64,000 nt of DNA, taken from Siderastrea siderea (taxonomy: Eukaryota > Cnidaria > Anthozoa > Scleractinia > Rhizangiidae). Location: the NCBI GenBank assembly GCA_964030785.1, contig OZ034972.1, forward strand, positions 49,729,538 through 49,793,537, written 5' to 3'. Position 1 is the stretch's first letter; every line of letters starts with the position of its first letter. Shown here piece by piece: positions 33,607 to 46,211 of the stretch. The notes under the pieces are model-generated. The model searched no databases and was not told the DNA's origin. It saw only the letters and a list, made by a program, of their open reading frames with translations. The position numbers and the translations under genes were made by a program.

Positions 33607-34643
33607 TTCGAAGGTCGTGTCTCGGCACACAGGCGACAGCATGCGCAAGTGTACACGCATGTAAACCATATTTCTCCATCCTTAGCTCCTTCTTCGTTTT
33701 CAACGCTGCGCGAAGGCTCTGGAGTCGACGCTTTAGCTCGTCATGCGTTTAACTCGTGACTCATCCTGACGGAGACTGCGGTTTCACTTATTTATGAATA
33801 AAAATAGCTCTGCAGATGAATGCTAACTTTTGTTTCGTACTTTTTTCCGAGACGTATTCACTCACGTTGTCTCGGAAAATTTTGATGATAACCACCAACA
33901 TTTTTCGTGGTTAAAACTAAGCGCTGCTATTAATAACTCAGAGAACTGATAACGTTGTTGTTTTAATTTCTCTTCCTCAGGTGTATTCTTTTTCGTCAAT
34001 TAGTGAAAACACTGAAAATTGCAAAAATTAAGAGCGCCTGTCTGTAAAAATCAGACAAAATCAAAATTCCGCGGCAAGGGTAGAAAATTCGATTTCTTTC
34101 ATATTTTAATGTTAGATAGCTTAGGGTATAACTAAAATCACTGGATACTTTTTTTGCCAAAGTATCCTTTTATTTTAAAGAAAAATGCAAATAACGAACT
34201 TCCGTTAAAATCGCCATTTGAAGCAGTAAACTATGACAACAATTTGAGGGGTTCGCGTACAAAAACAAATCCCTCTGTCGTCTTTAAAACACCCAAATCT
34301 ACTTTTGCAATCTCTCAAGAGCTTCAAAACTGATTTTGGTAGAAACTGCGTTGTTCGTTGTGTTTGAAATAATTTAATTTTGAAAGTATACATTTCTCAT
34401 CAGGAAAAGTACTTCGTGAATTAAATTATTTTTCACCATGTGCTAAACCTTCAAATCGATTCAGCTTCTGGCTGTTGAATTAAGAAAAGATGTTCTCAGG
34501 ATTGCTGCAAAAATTTCTTTGGGCAAATGATTGAGAGCGACGCGAGAGCTTTTCAAAGTTCGTTAAAATGCAGGTTGTTTGACCCTTCTTGGCAACATTC
34601 CATTCGCGAGTCACGCACATATTTTAATGTGTATCGACCCATA

Positions 34644-36060
34644 CAGTGTGTTGCCCAGTTTTCGTACACTTTAATTTGTAATCGCTATATCTTTTCGTCT
34701 GTGCGATGAAAATTTCTGAAATTACTTTTAAAGATAGCCCATTTACTTACCTTCAACATATGAAACGATTGGCCGCTTGTTCGACGTAGGTTCAAAATTA
34801 TGCTATTTTCCCCAAAACTCCTAAGTTGCCCAGTCTTCGTACACCTGGCCCAGTTTTCGTACATCGACAAAACAAATTTTTTTCCACGAAAAAGCTCGAC
34901 GCAAACTGACGTGTCAGCCACCCTGCTGAGTGGTTATCGTGTTTTCTCTTCGATTTGTGAATAAATATCGGCTTAGCGACCAACAATTGGTGTAAATAGC
35001 AAATGGTTATTCGGGGGGTGGATGTTTAATCGATCCCGCAGTGTTGATTTTTTGATCCGTCACTTTTGGGCGGCTTTTATTACGCTCAATCCACTGTCTC
35101 GTACGTCATTTACTGCCTTGGTAAAGGTAGTTGACAGGTTACTATTCTGCGTATTACAACTGTTAAGAAAAGGCCTGTATAAGATTATACGTTTTCCTTC
35201 CGTTTCCGCTTACGCCTTTAGAATAGCAAACGCTTTACTTCCGTTTCCGCTTACGCTTGCTTTTCTTAGCTACTTTTGTAAATGTTTATTAGAATCGCAA
35301 CAGAGTGAAAAAAATCGGTAAAACCGGTAAACTAACGATATTTCAAGGTGTATGTCAACATTCTATGCATAGACATCTACCTTAGTTAATTATTTGACGA
35401 TTTAGATTGTTTGTGCGGGACTAAGTTTATTAAATGACCTTTGCATGACCTGGATGTAAAGCGTCGCTGTTATACCACAACAAATACATGTAGTGTATTG
35501 TACTTTGCAAGGATTGTTGTGTAATCTTTGCTGCACTTGCGACTTATTAGTTTTCGAACAGTAAAGTTTAAAATTTAGTTCTTTAACTTATTTAAAAATA
35601 GGCTTTGAGAAAGGCGCAGCTAAGTGTACGAAAACTGGCACAGTAGGTCGAAATGTATGCAAAGATTCTCACCGCTAAAATTCAGGAGCAGTTAAATTTA
35701 AGCTGGTGTTGAAAGTTCTTCCATTCACTTTCATCTTTTATCTATCATCTGTCCAAAAATCATGAAGTTTCGTGCAAAATTACCTACAAAACGGGCTATT
35801 TGTTCATCTACGGTACCTTTACTGTGCAGTGAAAAGTGCAAATGTTAGCCGCTAAACTTCTACTCACCTCGAAAGAAATTGTCAGCACTGACCTGCTTCT
35901 TCGTCAAAAAGCCCAACAAAACCGGCAATTTATAGCTGAAATGTTCCTTTTATTTTTGGAATTCTTCGGTTGACGAAGATTTAAATGACCGACGAAAATA
36001 ATCAAATAAAGTTCTTTTTGTACGAAAACTGGGCCCGTACGAAAACTGGGCAACATACTG
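34644..36060. mobile_element. TA-flanked CAGT element nested in the TTAA element
   Basis: Ends are CAGTGTGTTGCCCAGTTTTC and the inverse of CAGTATGTTGCCCAGTTTTC, flanked by TA (34642-34643 and 36061-36062). TA targets and CAGT ends fit the Tc1/mariner/pogo group. The motif CCCAGTTTTCGTAC recurs internally in both orientations (near 34826, 34850 and 35626), perhaps as extra transposase-binding sites. No transposase frame was recognised in 1417 bp. Confidence 0.85.
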
Positions 36061-36320
36061 TATGAGATCGAAAACGTCAAACAGAAAAACAGTTCGAAAT
36101 GCATGCTCTTACCTCATTTGCTGTAGAGCACAGGTCCACAGGCCATTTCCGAGTGATTCTCCTGCCGTTCGACGTATTTTGGTCCTGTTGATGACATCCA
36201 ATGAACACCGCCAACTGGGTCAGTGTATTGTAAACGGTCGAACAGCTCAACAACAACCTTTCTTGCAAAACGTTCGACATCTTTCTACACCGTGACATCT
36301 TACTCAACGGTTCAGTTGCT

Positions 36321-38985
36321 GCTCAGTGTTGCTTAGTTGGCAATACACAAAAAGGTTTTTATCACTACATGTCGCCGCGCTAACGTGGCCAGAGCCGCGT
36401 CACGCAATGCAAATCATTGGAATGGACATTTTACTGGAGGGTAGGGGAAGGGCAAAATCTGCTCTGATTCTTTTTAAACGGCTCAGGTTTCGAGAAATGG
36501 GAGGAACTAGTAATGGACCAAAATTACGAAACAAAATTAGTGCTACATCTAGGCACCTCAACCTCCCGTGCCAGCATGCAGAAAAAGTAGTCACCCCTCG
36601 GCGTGAGTTGTAGGCATGCAAATAACAATGTTCGAACACGAAAATTAGCTAAAAAGGGTACATGTACCAGCTTAAGTTAAAAACCTTCAAAACGTCGAGT
36701 CCAGAACATGAAAATCGTTTTTATCAGGGAAATTGCGATGTGACTAATTAGTTTGTGCTTATTGTTTTAGCTTAGAGGGGGGACCTTGGACTTTTTTTTT
36801 CACAAATCATACATATTTACATACATGAATTGCTTCGTTAAACAGAAGGCGGTTGTTGTTGGTTCCATTTTCTTGTTGTCGGAGTTTGTGGTTACAACAC
36901 CAGACGAATCAAAAGCTTGAAAACAATTGTTCCCTTACTTTCATGCACCAAGAATACCCAGGCCCGTCGAAGGGGGGGGGGGGGGGGGGCTCGAGTCCCC
37001 AGAAGTTTTGTAAGTTGAAAAAACATTACAATAAATGAGCCAAAAATATATATAACTAAAACGAATTAATGTGCAACGAATAGTCTTAAATGCTGATGCT
37101 AAAAGTTCCTTTTATAATTTTCCAACCTTTAACAGGGTTTGACATCTGTTGAGTCACTAGCCACCGGGCAAGTGGGCTTCAAAAATCTACTAGCCCACCG
37201 CACATTTCAGTCGCCCAGGTTCCTTACCAATGTCTTTCTTCACCCATATCACCTTGACCCTGGCAGTATAGCTTTACTGTGAAGGACCTTAATGCCTTTA
37301 ATAGCTAAGCGACTGCTGTGTATTTGCTGCAAGCTTTAAGCTGATCATGTTGTTTTAAAACTAGTCTAAGGAACAAAACTAGTTTTTTCTCACCAATCGA
37401 GTGATAAAAGTGACGTAGACGTTTACGAGAGTTAGGTAAAACAGGTCCGAAATTCGTAGCTTGGCTGTCGAAATTTTTCAATTTTAACAAACTTTGTAAC
37501 TTTAAGGGTACTTTTAAAAACTGATGCTATAAATCTGGTGGATGTTGCCAACAACTTTGTCGGCGAAAAAGCAAACAGGAAGCAGCTTTTTGGCAAATTG
37601 TCAACGAAGGATGTCCCCAAAAAGGTGTCGTTTTTGACGAAATCGGCACAAACTGTGGCATTGTGTGTGAGTGTGTATTTTGAAGTGGGGGGGGGGGGAG
37701 GCTTTGACTAGGCCAATTTGCTCGCAGCATTTATTTCAGCCTTGGTGCTGGCCTGATACCACAAGTTACAAGTCAGTTTTTACAACGAACGCTTGAATAC
37801 AATGACGATATGTCCCAGCATTCGTGTAAAACTTGGGATAGTGTCTAGCAGAAGCTGCAGCACAAGGGGTCGGGTCCCGGGTCACGGTAAGGAAAAGGAG
37901 AGTGGCCAAAAAGTGAAAGAGGACTGGGGATAAAGGGATCTGAAGTTATCTTACACGAGACTGGTTCGCTTGTAAAAGTTGGATCAGGTGAGTTTTATAT
38001 TCGCTTGTGGTCTATCCGAATATTAGCCAGGTTATCGATGGAAGCCTCACTCTTCTCTTCGTCCTCCTTAAGGTGTAATATGTAGAACGTGAAAGAGGTA
38101 ACAGACGTTTAAGGGCAAGATGCTTGACGTATTTCTGTTATGATATCCTCATATCCATTATGATAAGTATGCTGGCTGCTGTGGGAGATCTCGCTCACTG
38201 GGAACCTGTCTCAGTAAGATTCGTAAACAGAAATTCAGGAACAGAACCTCATTTTTTGTTACCATGGCTACGTGCCATATTTCACAGTCTTCAAACAACA
38301 CTGGCGTGCTGTTAGAAGCCCCACTCATTAGGTCAGGATACACTAATGTAGACTAAGTCAAACAGCTGACAAGATACCACAGTTAAAAACTTCGATCGCA
38401 CCCATTTGTTATGAAGAGAGAACCCTTCCCGTCCAAAACTCCATCCAACCCTTTAACAGCGGGTTGACTTTCACTCCTCTGTGCCTTGTACCGGTCCTGT
38501 GCCAGCTAAGAACCAGCAGACTGACACCAATGATCATAGGTAGAATACCCGCTCGTCAATTAACAAAAGGGAGCCCCTTGTAGTTATAGGTTTCCCAATA
38601 TTAAAGTTGGGTCTAGTTAATAATAGCGCCACTTCTGTTGCACCACTCACCTGTAACCACGTCTGTAAGCTTGTACAACGGTTGGAATTGCGTTTCAGAC
38701 TACTAGGGTAGCAAATACAATTTTTCAATGGTTGTAACAACACTGGTAATAAGTAAGAAAGACACACAACGCCATTAAAACCACGAATAATCCCTGCAAT
38801 TAACACTGTACGTTATTTTACTTCACCTCAATGGTTTTGCCCTTCCCCTACCCCCTAAAATGCCTTTGATACGCATTGCGTGACAAACCAAATACGCACC
38901 GGGCACCATCCACGTTTGGTCCTAATTTAGCAGTCAAATCTGATAATGCTTTTGTGCACTGAAAACTGAGCAACACTTGCATTAA
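36321..38985. other. Centre of the TTAA element
   Basis: About 2.7 kb without a recognisable gene. Only short frames (60-100 codons) with no known motif were seen. G runs lie at about 36974-36990 and 37687-37699. Confidence 0.6.
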
Positions 38986-40208
38986 ATCAACTGAACTGTT
39001 GAGTAAGATGCCGTAGTGCAGAAAGACGTCGAACGCTTTACAAGAAAAGATGATGCCGTTGAGCTGTTCGACCGTTTACAATTAGGTTGACCCAGTTGGC
39101 GGTGTTCATTCGGTTCGTTGGACGTCATCAGCAGGACCAAAATACGACGAACGGCAAGAGAATCACACGAAAATGACCTCTGGACCTGTCCTCTACAGCA
39201 AATGAGGTTAGACCGTTTCGAAATGTTTTTCTGTTTGACGTTTTCGATCTCATAAGGGTCGAAAAACATTAAAATATGTGCGTGACTCGCGAATGGAATG
39301 TTGCCAGGAAGGGTCAAAAAACCTGCATTTGAACGAACTTTAAAAAGCTCTCGCGTCGCTCTCAATCGTTTGCCCAAAGAAAGTTTTGCAGCAATCCTGA
39401 GAACATCTTTTCTTAATTCAACAGCCAGAAGCTGAATCGATTTGAAGGTTTAGCACATGGTGAAAAATAATTTAAATCACAAAGTACTTTTCCTGATGAG
39501 AAATGTATACTTTCAAAATTAAATTATTTCAAACACAACGAACAACGCAGTTTCTACCAAAATCAGTTTTGAAGCTCTTGAGAGATTGCAAAAGTAGATT
39601 TGGGTGTTTTAAAGACGACGGAGGGATTTGTTTTTGTACGCGAACCCCTCACATTGTTGTCATAGTTTACTGCTTCAAATGGTGATTTTAACGGAAGTTC
39701 GGTATTTGCATTTTTCTTTGAAATAAAAGGATATTTTGCTAAAAAAAGTATCCAGTGATTTTAGTTATACCCTAACCTATCTAACATTAAAATATGAAAG
39801 AAATCGAATTTTCCACCCTTGCCGCGTTATGTTTGATTTTTACAGACAAGCGCTCTTAATTGATGAGACTGAAAATACAATGTAGCAGCGGTCAAAGAAC
39901 TACATTCAAATCAATTTTCTCTGTTTTCTAGCCAAAATAAAATAATATAAAAATATCTTTTATTTACAAAGTGTATAAAAATGTTACGTGGAGTCGTAAG
40001 TGTTTTAATCATATATTTTAAATATAGCTTCTACATGTTGGATACAAACATCTAATGAAAACAATCAATGTCCTTGAAAGTGATTGCACTGAAACGTTTG
40101 CACCAGGAAGCAGAAACGGTTCTTATACGAAGGAATTTATCAGGTTGCTCAATTTAAATACCTGAACGTATTTTCTACACTGAATCCGCTTTTTATTTGT
40201 TTATTAAT

Positions 40209-40279
40209 CGGATTGATTGATTGGTTGATTGATTGATTGATTGATTGACTGATTGATTAATTGATTGATTGATTGATTG
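40209..40279. repeat. (GATT)n microsatellite, unit 2
   Basis: GATT units with a few substitutions. Confidence 0.9.
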
Positions 40280-40739
40280 AAGCTCATGTTTTCAAGAAAC
40301 ACTAATTAAAGGAGCCTTTTACAACATGGTTATAACACTAAGTTTTCATACCTTTTATTAAAAGTTTTAAACTCAGCAAGTTATAGTAGATAAAAATAAC
40401 TTACAAAATAAATGAATCAACATTTGGTTGGTGTGCACATTATCTACAGAAAAGTAATCCCTTTTGTGCATCATCTTTGTATATATTTTACATGTGTTTC
40501 TAACACCGAAACAACTTATCACTTTTCTTCAGACAAAAATATACAAATCATCACTCAACAAATTGAGAATAAATATATAAAATGCACGAATATATTAACT
40601 ATATGAATTATATTATATTATATATTAAATAAATAGTTCTTATCTCTCTTTTATAATGTTTATTTTATTAACCTCGATTTTTTCCTTCGCTTCCAGTGTT
40701 CCTAACTACTTGACTATACAGGAACAAAGTAAGCTTCTC

Positions 40740-41761
40740 TTAGGGATCATAAATAAAAGCAACCGGAAGTTCAACTAAAGTCCATTTCCAAACAGTTTGT
40801 CCAGTTCTGACGTCACACCTCTGCACCAGTCCCCTGTGGTAATATAACACTGAGCGGCAGTAATGTGCACAATCAGGACAGACAGCCTTGGTCAGGAACC
40901 GAGGGACACGATCAGGGTTATCATCTTGGGTCCAGCTCCAGGGGCAATGTGAGGTACCTGGCATTTGTCTTATGACGTCACGGCCAACACGGCGGGGGAT
41001 TCCCAGAGATGACTGCAAGGAGACAGAAGGTTTCTCCACAAACAAGAAATTTCGTCGGAGACGTTTGAGCGTCTTGTGAGGTTTTTCAATTACGTCTGGG
41101 CAAGAGACTTGAAGAGATGAAGAAAGAACACTAACAAATACGGCAATAGCAAACAGCTGAAATATAAGAACATTCACTGGTAAGTTATTAACAAACGACT
41201 TAACTTGTGAATACTTGTTTTAAATGTCTGTCGAGTCCAAACATACGAAATGTGAAACCTGCCTTACAAATGCTTTTATTGACGTTTCAAGAGTAAAATC
41301 AAAAGCTTCGAAATTGAAATAAAAACATAAACACGTAAAGTGACAAAGGAAGAACAATATTGCAGAAACCGGAAACGTGACCAAGGATCATTTAAAAACC
41401 ACTCGTCATTAAATAGGGTAACTATGACAATGGCAAACAAATCAAGTGTGAACTAATAGGTTAACCCTTTGTTCAATCCCAGCATCTAATATCTTCTTAT
41501 TATTGTTACAACTGGACAAGCACACCAGCAGCCCATAACATTCCCACCCATTAAACAGTCAGACAGGCACAACAACAAACAAGAGAATATTCTGGACTAA
41601 ATTTAACTAAAACAACAAACGAGAATGAAGAAATATGTCGCAGTTACTAGGAAAAATAATGAAAAATAATGTCGGCCGCTTTAGTGGGAACATTGAAACA
41701 TGTTACTTAACAAATCCCATTAGGTTCTAACCTTTTCACAAGACAGCTTCTTATTCAACAT
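40740..41761 (-). CDS. Interleukin-17-like secreted protein, copy 4
   Basis: Exon 1 is 41732-41761 (MLNKKLSCEK, donor GTTAGA). Exon 2 is 40740-41156 after a good acceptor TTATATTTCAG. The intron is 575 bp. The product is 148 residues. The signal-peptide segment is LFAIAVFVSVLSSSLQVSC, then PDVIEKPHKTLKRLRR. The core CPWSWTQDDNPDRVPRF is followed by the same cysteines as the other copies, end PVAFIYDP, stop TAA. This is the type-B form, the intact sister of copy 2, which has lost the acceptor. It is probably secreted and may act as a cytokine, by family resemblance only. Confidence 0.74.
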
Positions 41762-41844
41762 GTTCACTCTTCTTGTCGTTTGAGTTCTTACAAAGTTTGA
41801 GGATGTGATGTGGAATTGACTTATCCCACCATTGAAGCACCCGG

Positions 41845-41852
41845 CTTTTATA
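41845..41852 (-). promoter_or_regulatory. TATA box of IL-17-like copy 4
   Basis: TATAAAAG on the minus strand, 84 bp before the ATG. Octamer ATGCAAAT at 42325-42332. The GAAATGGAAA site of copies 1, 2, 3 and 5 is altered to CAAATGGAAA here. Confidence 0.6.
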
Positions 41853-42332
41853 CACTTCTTTTTTCCTCTGATGTAATTTCACTCAGTTAAAGCACAACCA
41901 TTTTATGCTTGAAAAATGGTTTTCCCCTTGCCCAGTCGCAATAAAGTGATTTTCCATTTGATCACAGGTTGCAAACACAATTTGCATAGGAAAAATTGTA
42001 TTCAATTTTGCAGCTTTTTTAATTGAATATAAAATTTCCCTAATTTATCCAAATCTGTATGATATTCCTAGCTAACTAAAAAACAGTTTCTCGCAAACGA
42101 ACGACAGGATTAGGTCCGGTTGTATTTGTTATTATCATGATAACGCTAAGGCACTTGTTCTTCAACGAGTTCAGTACCCGGCATCTTGTCTTCCGCAGTT
42201 TTGCTACAAATAGAAAGTTCGTAACAAGTTCGATAAATATTCAAGCTAGGAAAACACTGATAATATTGATCGTGCATCTACAACTCTTGTCAAACTGCAG
42301 ACACGGAACTGATATTCCTTTCAAATGCAAAT

Positions 42333-45300
42333 TAATAATTTGTGATACACCACTATAAACACAACTTACACAACTTTTCACTTGATCAGTTGTATGTTCG
42401 GATTGAATGGATCATGTTTGCCATCTTTTTGGTTTAGTCTTTGGTGGAACGAGTTTTTAAAAATCTGCTGCTTCTGAGAAGGGCCATTATAATATCCTTA
42501 GCTTATAGTAAAATATATTTAATAAATTTAAATTTAATTTGACTTGTGCAGTTGATAAGTAAGCCAGTAAATATTTACTTAGGGAAGGTCATTGATTCAG
42601 ATCTTTACGTGAACTCAAACTACTGTTTGGATATGCATCACTGGAGGAGTATCTTGTGCTAACCGGAAGTACGCAAGTCGGACACACTGAGTGGATCGAT
42701 GTGCGTGCCACTGTAGCATTGTCTGTTTGTCTGATCTCCGAATCTTTCCAGAGAGATACGGTTTCTTTTTGACCAAGCAGAAAGAATATTGCATGGAGAG
42801 TGAATTCTTGGAGACACAAACTAGGGAACGTTTGTGCAAAGCCGGGCCGCGGTGTACCTGTACACAGGCAAGCGCGTGCGCTAGTGTATGTACATGTAAA
42901 CACGGCGCAAGTGCCTTTTTTTAATAAATTAATAACAATGGCATCAGAATTTATTGATGACACATATGGTATCAACGACGCTGAAATAACCAGAGTTATT
43001 AATAACTCAGACAACTGGTACAACGAATTTGTTTAGTTTTCCTGTTTAGTTTAGATTTGTTTAGTTTTGTTTAGTTTGACGTCAATTTGTCCACAAACTG
43101 TGCTTTGATTACGTCAATAGTGATACATTTTTAAGTATTCCTAAGGTTACCCACCTGAGACTCAAATAACTGGTACTGAATCGATTTTTCTTTTTTCCTT
43201 TTTTCTTTGAGAAAACAACAAAGAAACCGAGTAAACAGTACATAGATAAAGTTACTGCAATAGAAAAAAATATTCACATATAGTTTTGTGTCCAGTATAG
43301 TTTTCTTGACTGAAACATAGCTGGATACAGGAAAACTGAAACTGCAAGTGGAAACGATCAACGTACTTGAAATTAATTGCATTTACGTTTGCTGAGGAGC
43401 AAAAACGATTACGGTGCGAAACTTTTCTGGTTCAGCCAGTTTAACTAATTTAAAGTAGTTTTTTGCAAATCTGCTTTATCTTCCGGAACTGTCTCTTGGC
43501 TATCAAAAGAGGAAAATGGCTAAACGTTTTAACACGTTAACTGGAGGGAATGCACCGTAGGTAGCAGTTACTTTTTAAAGACAACAAAATACAAAGCAAA
43601 CTAAAATTAGCCTGTGTCAGGCTCTAGTGTAGTGGGAATGGTACAAATTGGAAAGCGAACCCTCCTTCTCCAGTTCCCATGGATTTTAGTTCGCCTTTTG
43701 AGGACCTCAGTTTTCTCTTGTAACTGTTGTAATAATTAGGGTTGGCTAAGAGGTCAATGGTTACCCTACCTTTCTTGCAACCCTTCTCCCCTCCCCTCCC
43801 CCCTCCGATCATCTCTTCCTCATGTCACCCCTCCCCCTCCTGTTTTCGTTGGGGTGTTTAAGTCTGCGCGTGCCAGCCGATCAAGGGATCCCAACGTTTC
43901 ACAACTTTTGCAGAATATATAGATATAGACCGTGCAATGAAGTCACACGTTCAGGATATAGCTTTTTTGTAGCTGTTCGCTTTGATATCATAGCAACGAT
44001 TTCGCCGTTCACTGAGCAGCTGTTAACATAGCAAGCACTTGCAATGAGTTCCTACAGACGTATTCACTTACGTTAGCAAACAGCAACATTTTTCGTAGTT
44101 GAAAATAAACACTGATATCGATAACTCGGAGAACTGATAACGTTTCTGCGGTCAACTTTTTCTTCTGCAGGCGCATTTCTGACGTCAATTCGTGAAAACT
44201 GCGAAAATTAATAAGGTTAAATCTAGCAGCGGTTCAAATACATGTTTGCGTCTAGTTTCACCCTCAACTGAAACACGGACTTGATAGAGACAGGAATCTA
44301 ATGAAAACAATCCTTGAAATTGATTGCAATGAAAAGTTTTCACTAGGAAGCAAAAAAGGTTCTAGTGCACGAGCTTCAGGTTTTCAGCTCAGTTTAACTA
44401 ATCGGCTTTATAATCGGAACTCTCACAGATGTCCAAAGAGGAAAATGGCAAAAATTTCTAAATAAAAGGAGGAAAATTAGCACTTTTAGACATTCAAAGG
44501 AGTTCTGTATTCTGATCTCTTTGACATTGCTCTAGATGACTAATTTATGATTTACATTACATTACTGGCGAAAAAATACACAACACGAGGATTTTCTATA
44601 GCTGTAATTGGCAAAACTCTTTTTCCTCGGCAATACACGAAACTCTCTAAAGAATAATGCTACTGAGTGTGGTTTGGGGAGAAGCCATGCATTTCTCTTC
44701 TATCAATCCTATATTAACTTTCACTGTAAAAGACAAACAAGCAAACAAGCAAAAACAGCAACTGCAAAAACAAAAAGGAGTACAAAACTGTTTAAGTCCC
44801 TCATCAGATCATTAGAGAACGTTCAGTCACACCAATGCCAGACCTTTGGCCGACAGAACTCCTCAGTGAGTAGACACTCCCTCGCTCGCTCGTTCACGCA
44901 CTAATTCAGACGAGTGTAACCATAACAAAGATTAGTGTTGCATGGATTGGGGCACAAACAGATATGAAAATAGAAGGGCATCAATTTCAGTAAACAGACA
45001 TTTTTAGTGCTATCATTCGGCTACTCGGCAAAGTTGATACCTTATATAAGACAATCTCGCTCATGTCTAATGGCCATAGTGCAATGAATTCTGTGTCAGG
45101 GAAAGGCGAAAACCAGGAACATCCTGGATTACCACTCGTTGACTGTTGAGCTATTTACAAGTTGCACAAGCTATATGCTAGAGGTTTAGCGCCAAGATGA
45201 GTTAAAGCAAAGCTGGCCTCAAAGACTTGTTGAAGGAAGGAATTCCTTATTCGCCTTATTCAATTTCTTCAGTACTCAAATCTGATGTTCCAAGTACACC

Positions 45301-45379
45301 TAAGGCTACACCCTAACCTTGCTACTGTACAGACTACGATAACCGCAAGCTTGGATGCACTAACTTCTTTCCTGTGCTG
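42333..45379. other. Unit 2 sequence between copy 4 and the RecQ-bearing element
   Basis: No gene recognised. It has the same landmarks as unit 1 (TTTGGATATGCATC block near 42627, C-rich block near 43785-43850), with deletions relative to unit 1 near 44047 and 44232; the second removes the tRNA-Thr region. Confidence 0.6.
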
Positions 45380-45612
45380 TCATGTTTGTAGCCTGCGAGC
45401 AGGCTCTCTATTCGGGGGGCAACGCAACGTGAATTATTTTCTTACGTGAATTATTTTCTTCGAGAGCGCCGAAGGCGCGAGTTTCGGCGAGCGAAGCGAG
45501 CCGCTGGGCGAGCGAAGCGAGCCCGCGGTTAAAATTGAGAGCCTGCACGTATCCCATTGAATTTTGAATCCGGCGCGTTCGTCCACGAACGCAGCACTCT
45601 GATTGGTCAAAA

Positions 45613-45891
45613 ATGACAGGCTCAATTAATATGAGAAAAACCAGCGGTCACATGAAAACCAAATCAAATATGGCGTCCGGGAATTCACATGCAAGCTTCG
45701 TTCAAGAAGCATTTCGAAAACTTTCGGTCGATTCTCACCACCTCCTCGACCTTAAACAGGAACAGGAAGATGCGGTCATTTGTCTTCTGGAAAGACGTGA
45801 TGTTTTTGCTGTAATGCCAACTGGTTACGGCAAAAGCTTTGTATTTCAACTTTTTGCAAAGGCAATGGAGGCGAAGAAGGTATGTCTTTTG
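45613..45891 (+). pseudogene. RecQ-like helicase, first exon fragment
   Basis: The plus-strand frame, probably starting at ATG 45670 (MASGNSHASFVQEAF), runs through LDLKQEQEDAVICLLERRDV and the helicase motif I AVMPTGYGKSFVFQLF. In this Walker A site the GYGKS binds ATP phosphate in RecQ-type helicases. Q-x2-Q upstream resembles motif 0. It ends KAMEAKK, followed by a plausible donor GTATGT (45889 onward). Everything after motif I is missing, so there is no helicase activity in this copy. Confidence 0.7.
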
Positions 45892-45946
45892 AGCTAGTCT
45901 CAAGTATGTCTCGAGTATGCTCGACATACTCGAGCTAGCTAGGCGC

Positions 45947-46211
45947 AAGAATTACACACACGGCTCGACAAAGAAGACAATTTTACGAAATAAATACCAA
46001 TGTTTTCGCACATCGTCGCCAATACTTGTCCGCGACTTCCATCGCGATTTGAAACTTCAAATAGATTTTCCGTGGACATTCGACCCGATTTTCCAGTTCC
46101 ATATTTCACCAAAAAACTACAACTGCAGATACGGCAATGTCCACTTGCTTTGTTGACAACTTTTTTCGGAGTTAAAACGCGTTCTTCCGATCCTTCCATG
46201 AAGAGCCACAA
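45947..46211 (-). pseudogene. Zinc-finger (ZAD-like) N-terminal fragment
   Basis: The minus-strand frame begins MWLFMEGSEERVLTPKK, has CRICSCSF, then a 45-residue spacer and RVCNSCA, and stops at the junction. The two C-x2-C pairs with this spacing resemble the zinc-finger-associated (ZAD-type) or a related transposase N-terminal domain. The assignment is by pattern only. It faces the helicase fragment, and both end at the same inner junction. Confidence 0.5.

Larger units (their letters stand above)
34032..39855. mobile_element. Large TTAA-flanked inverted-repeat element
   Basis: TTAA at 34028-34031 and 39856-39859; unit 1 has the single uninterrupted TTAA (21987-21990) in the same context. 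Termini are GAGCGCCTGTCTGTAAAAAT and the inverse of GAGCGCTTGTCTGTAAAAAT. The arms are long: 34032-34643 plus 36061-36320 on the left match about 38986-39855 on the right. The left arm is split by the nested element 34644-36060. The 2.7-kb centre (36321-38985) shows no recognisable transposase; it includes G runs near 36975 and 37687. TTAA targets are used by piggyBac and Kolobok elements, among others; the superfamily is not established. Confidence 0.87.
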
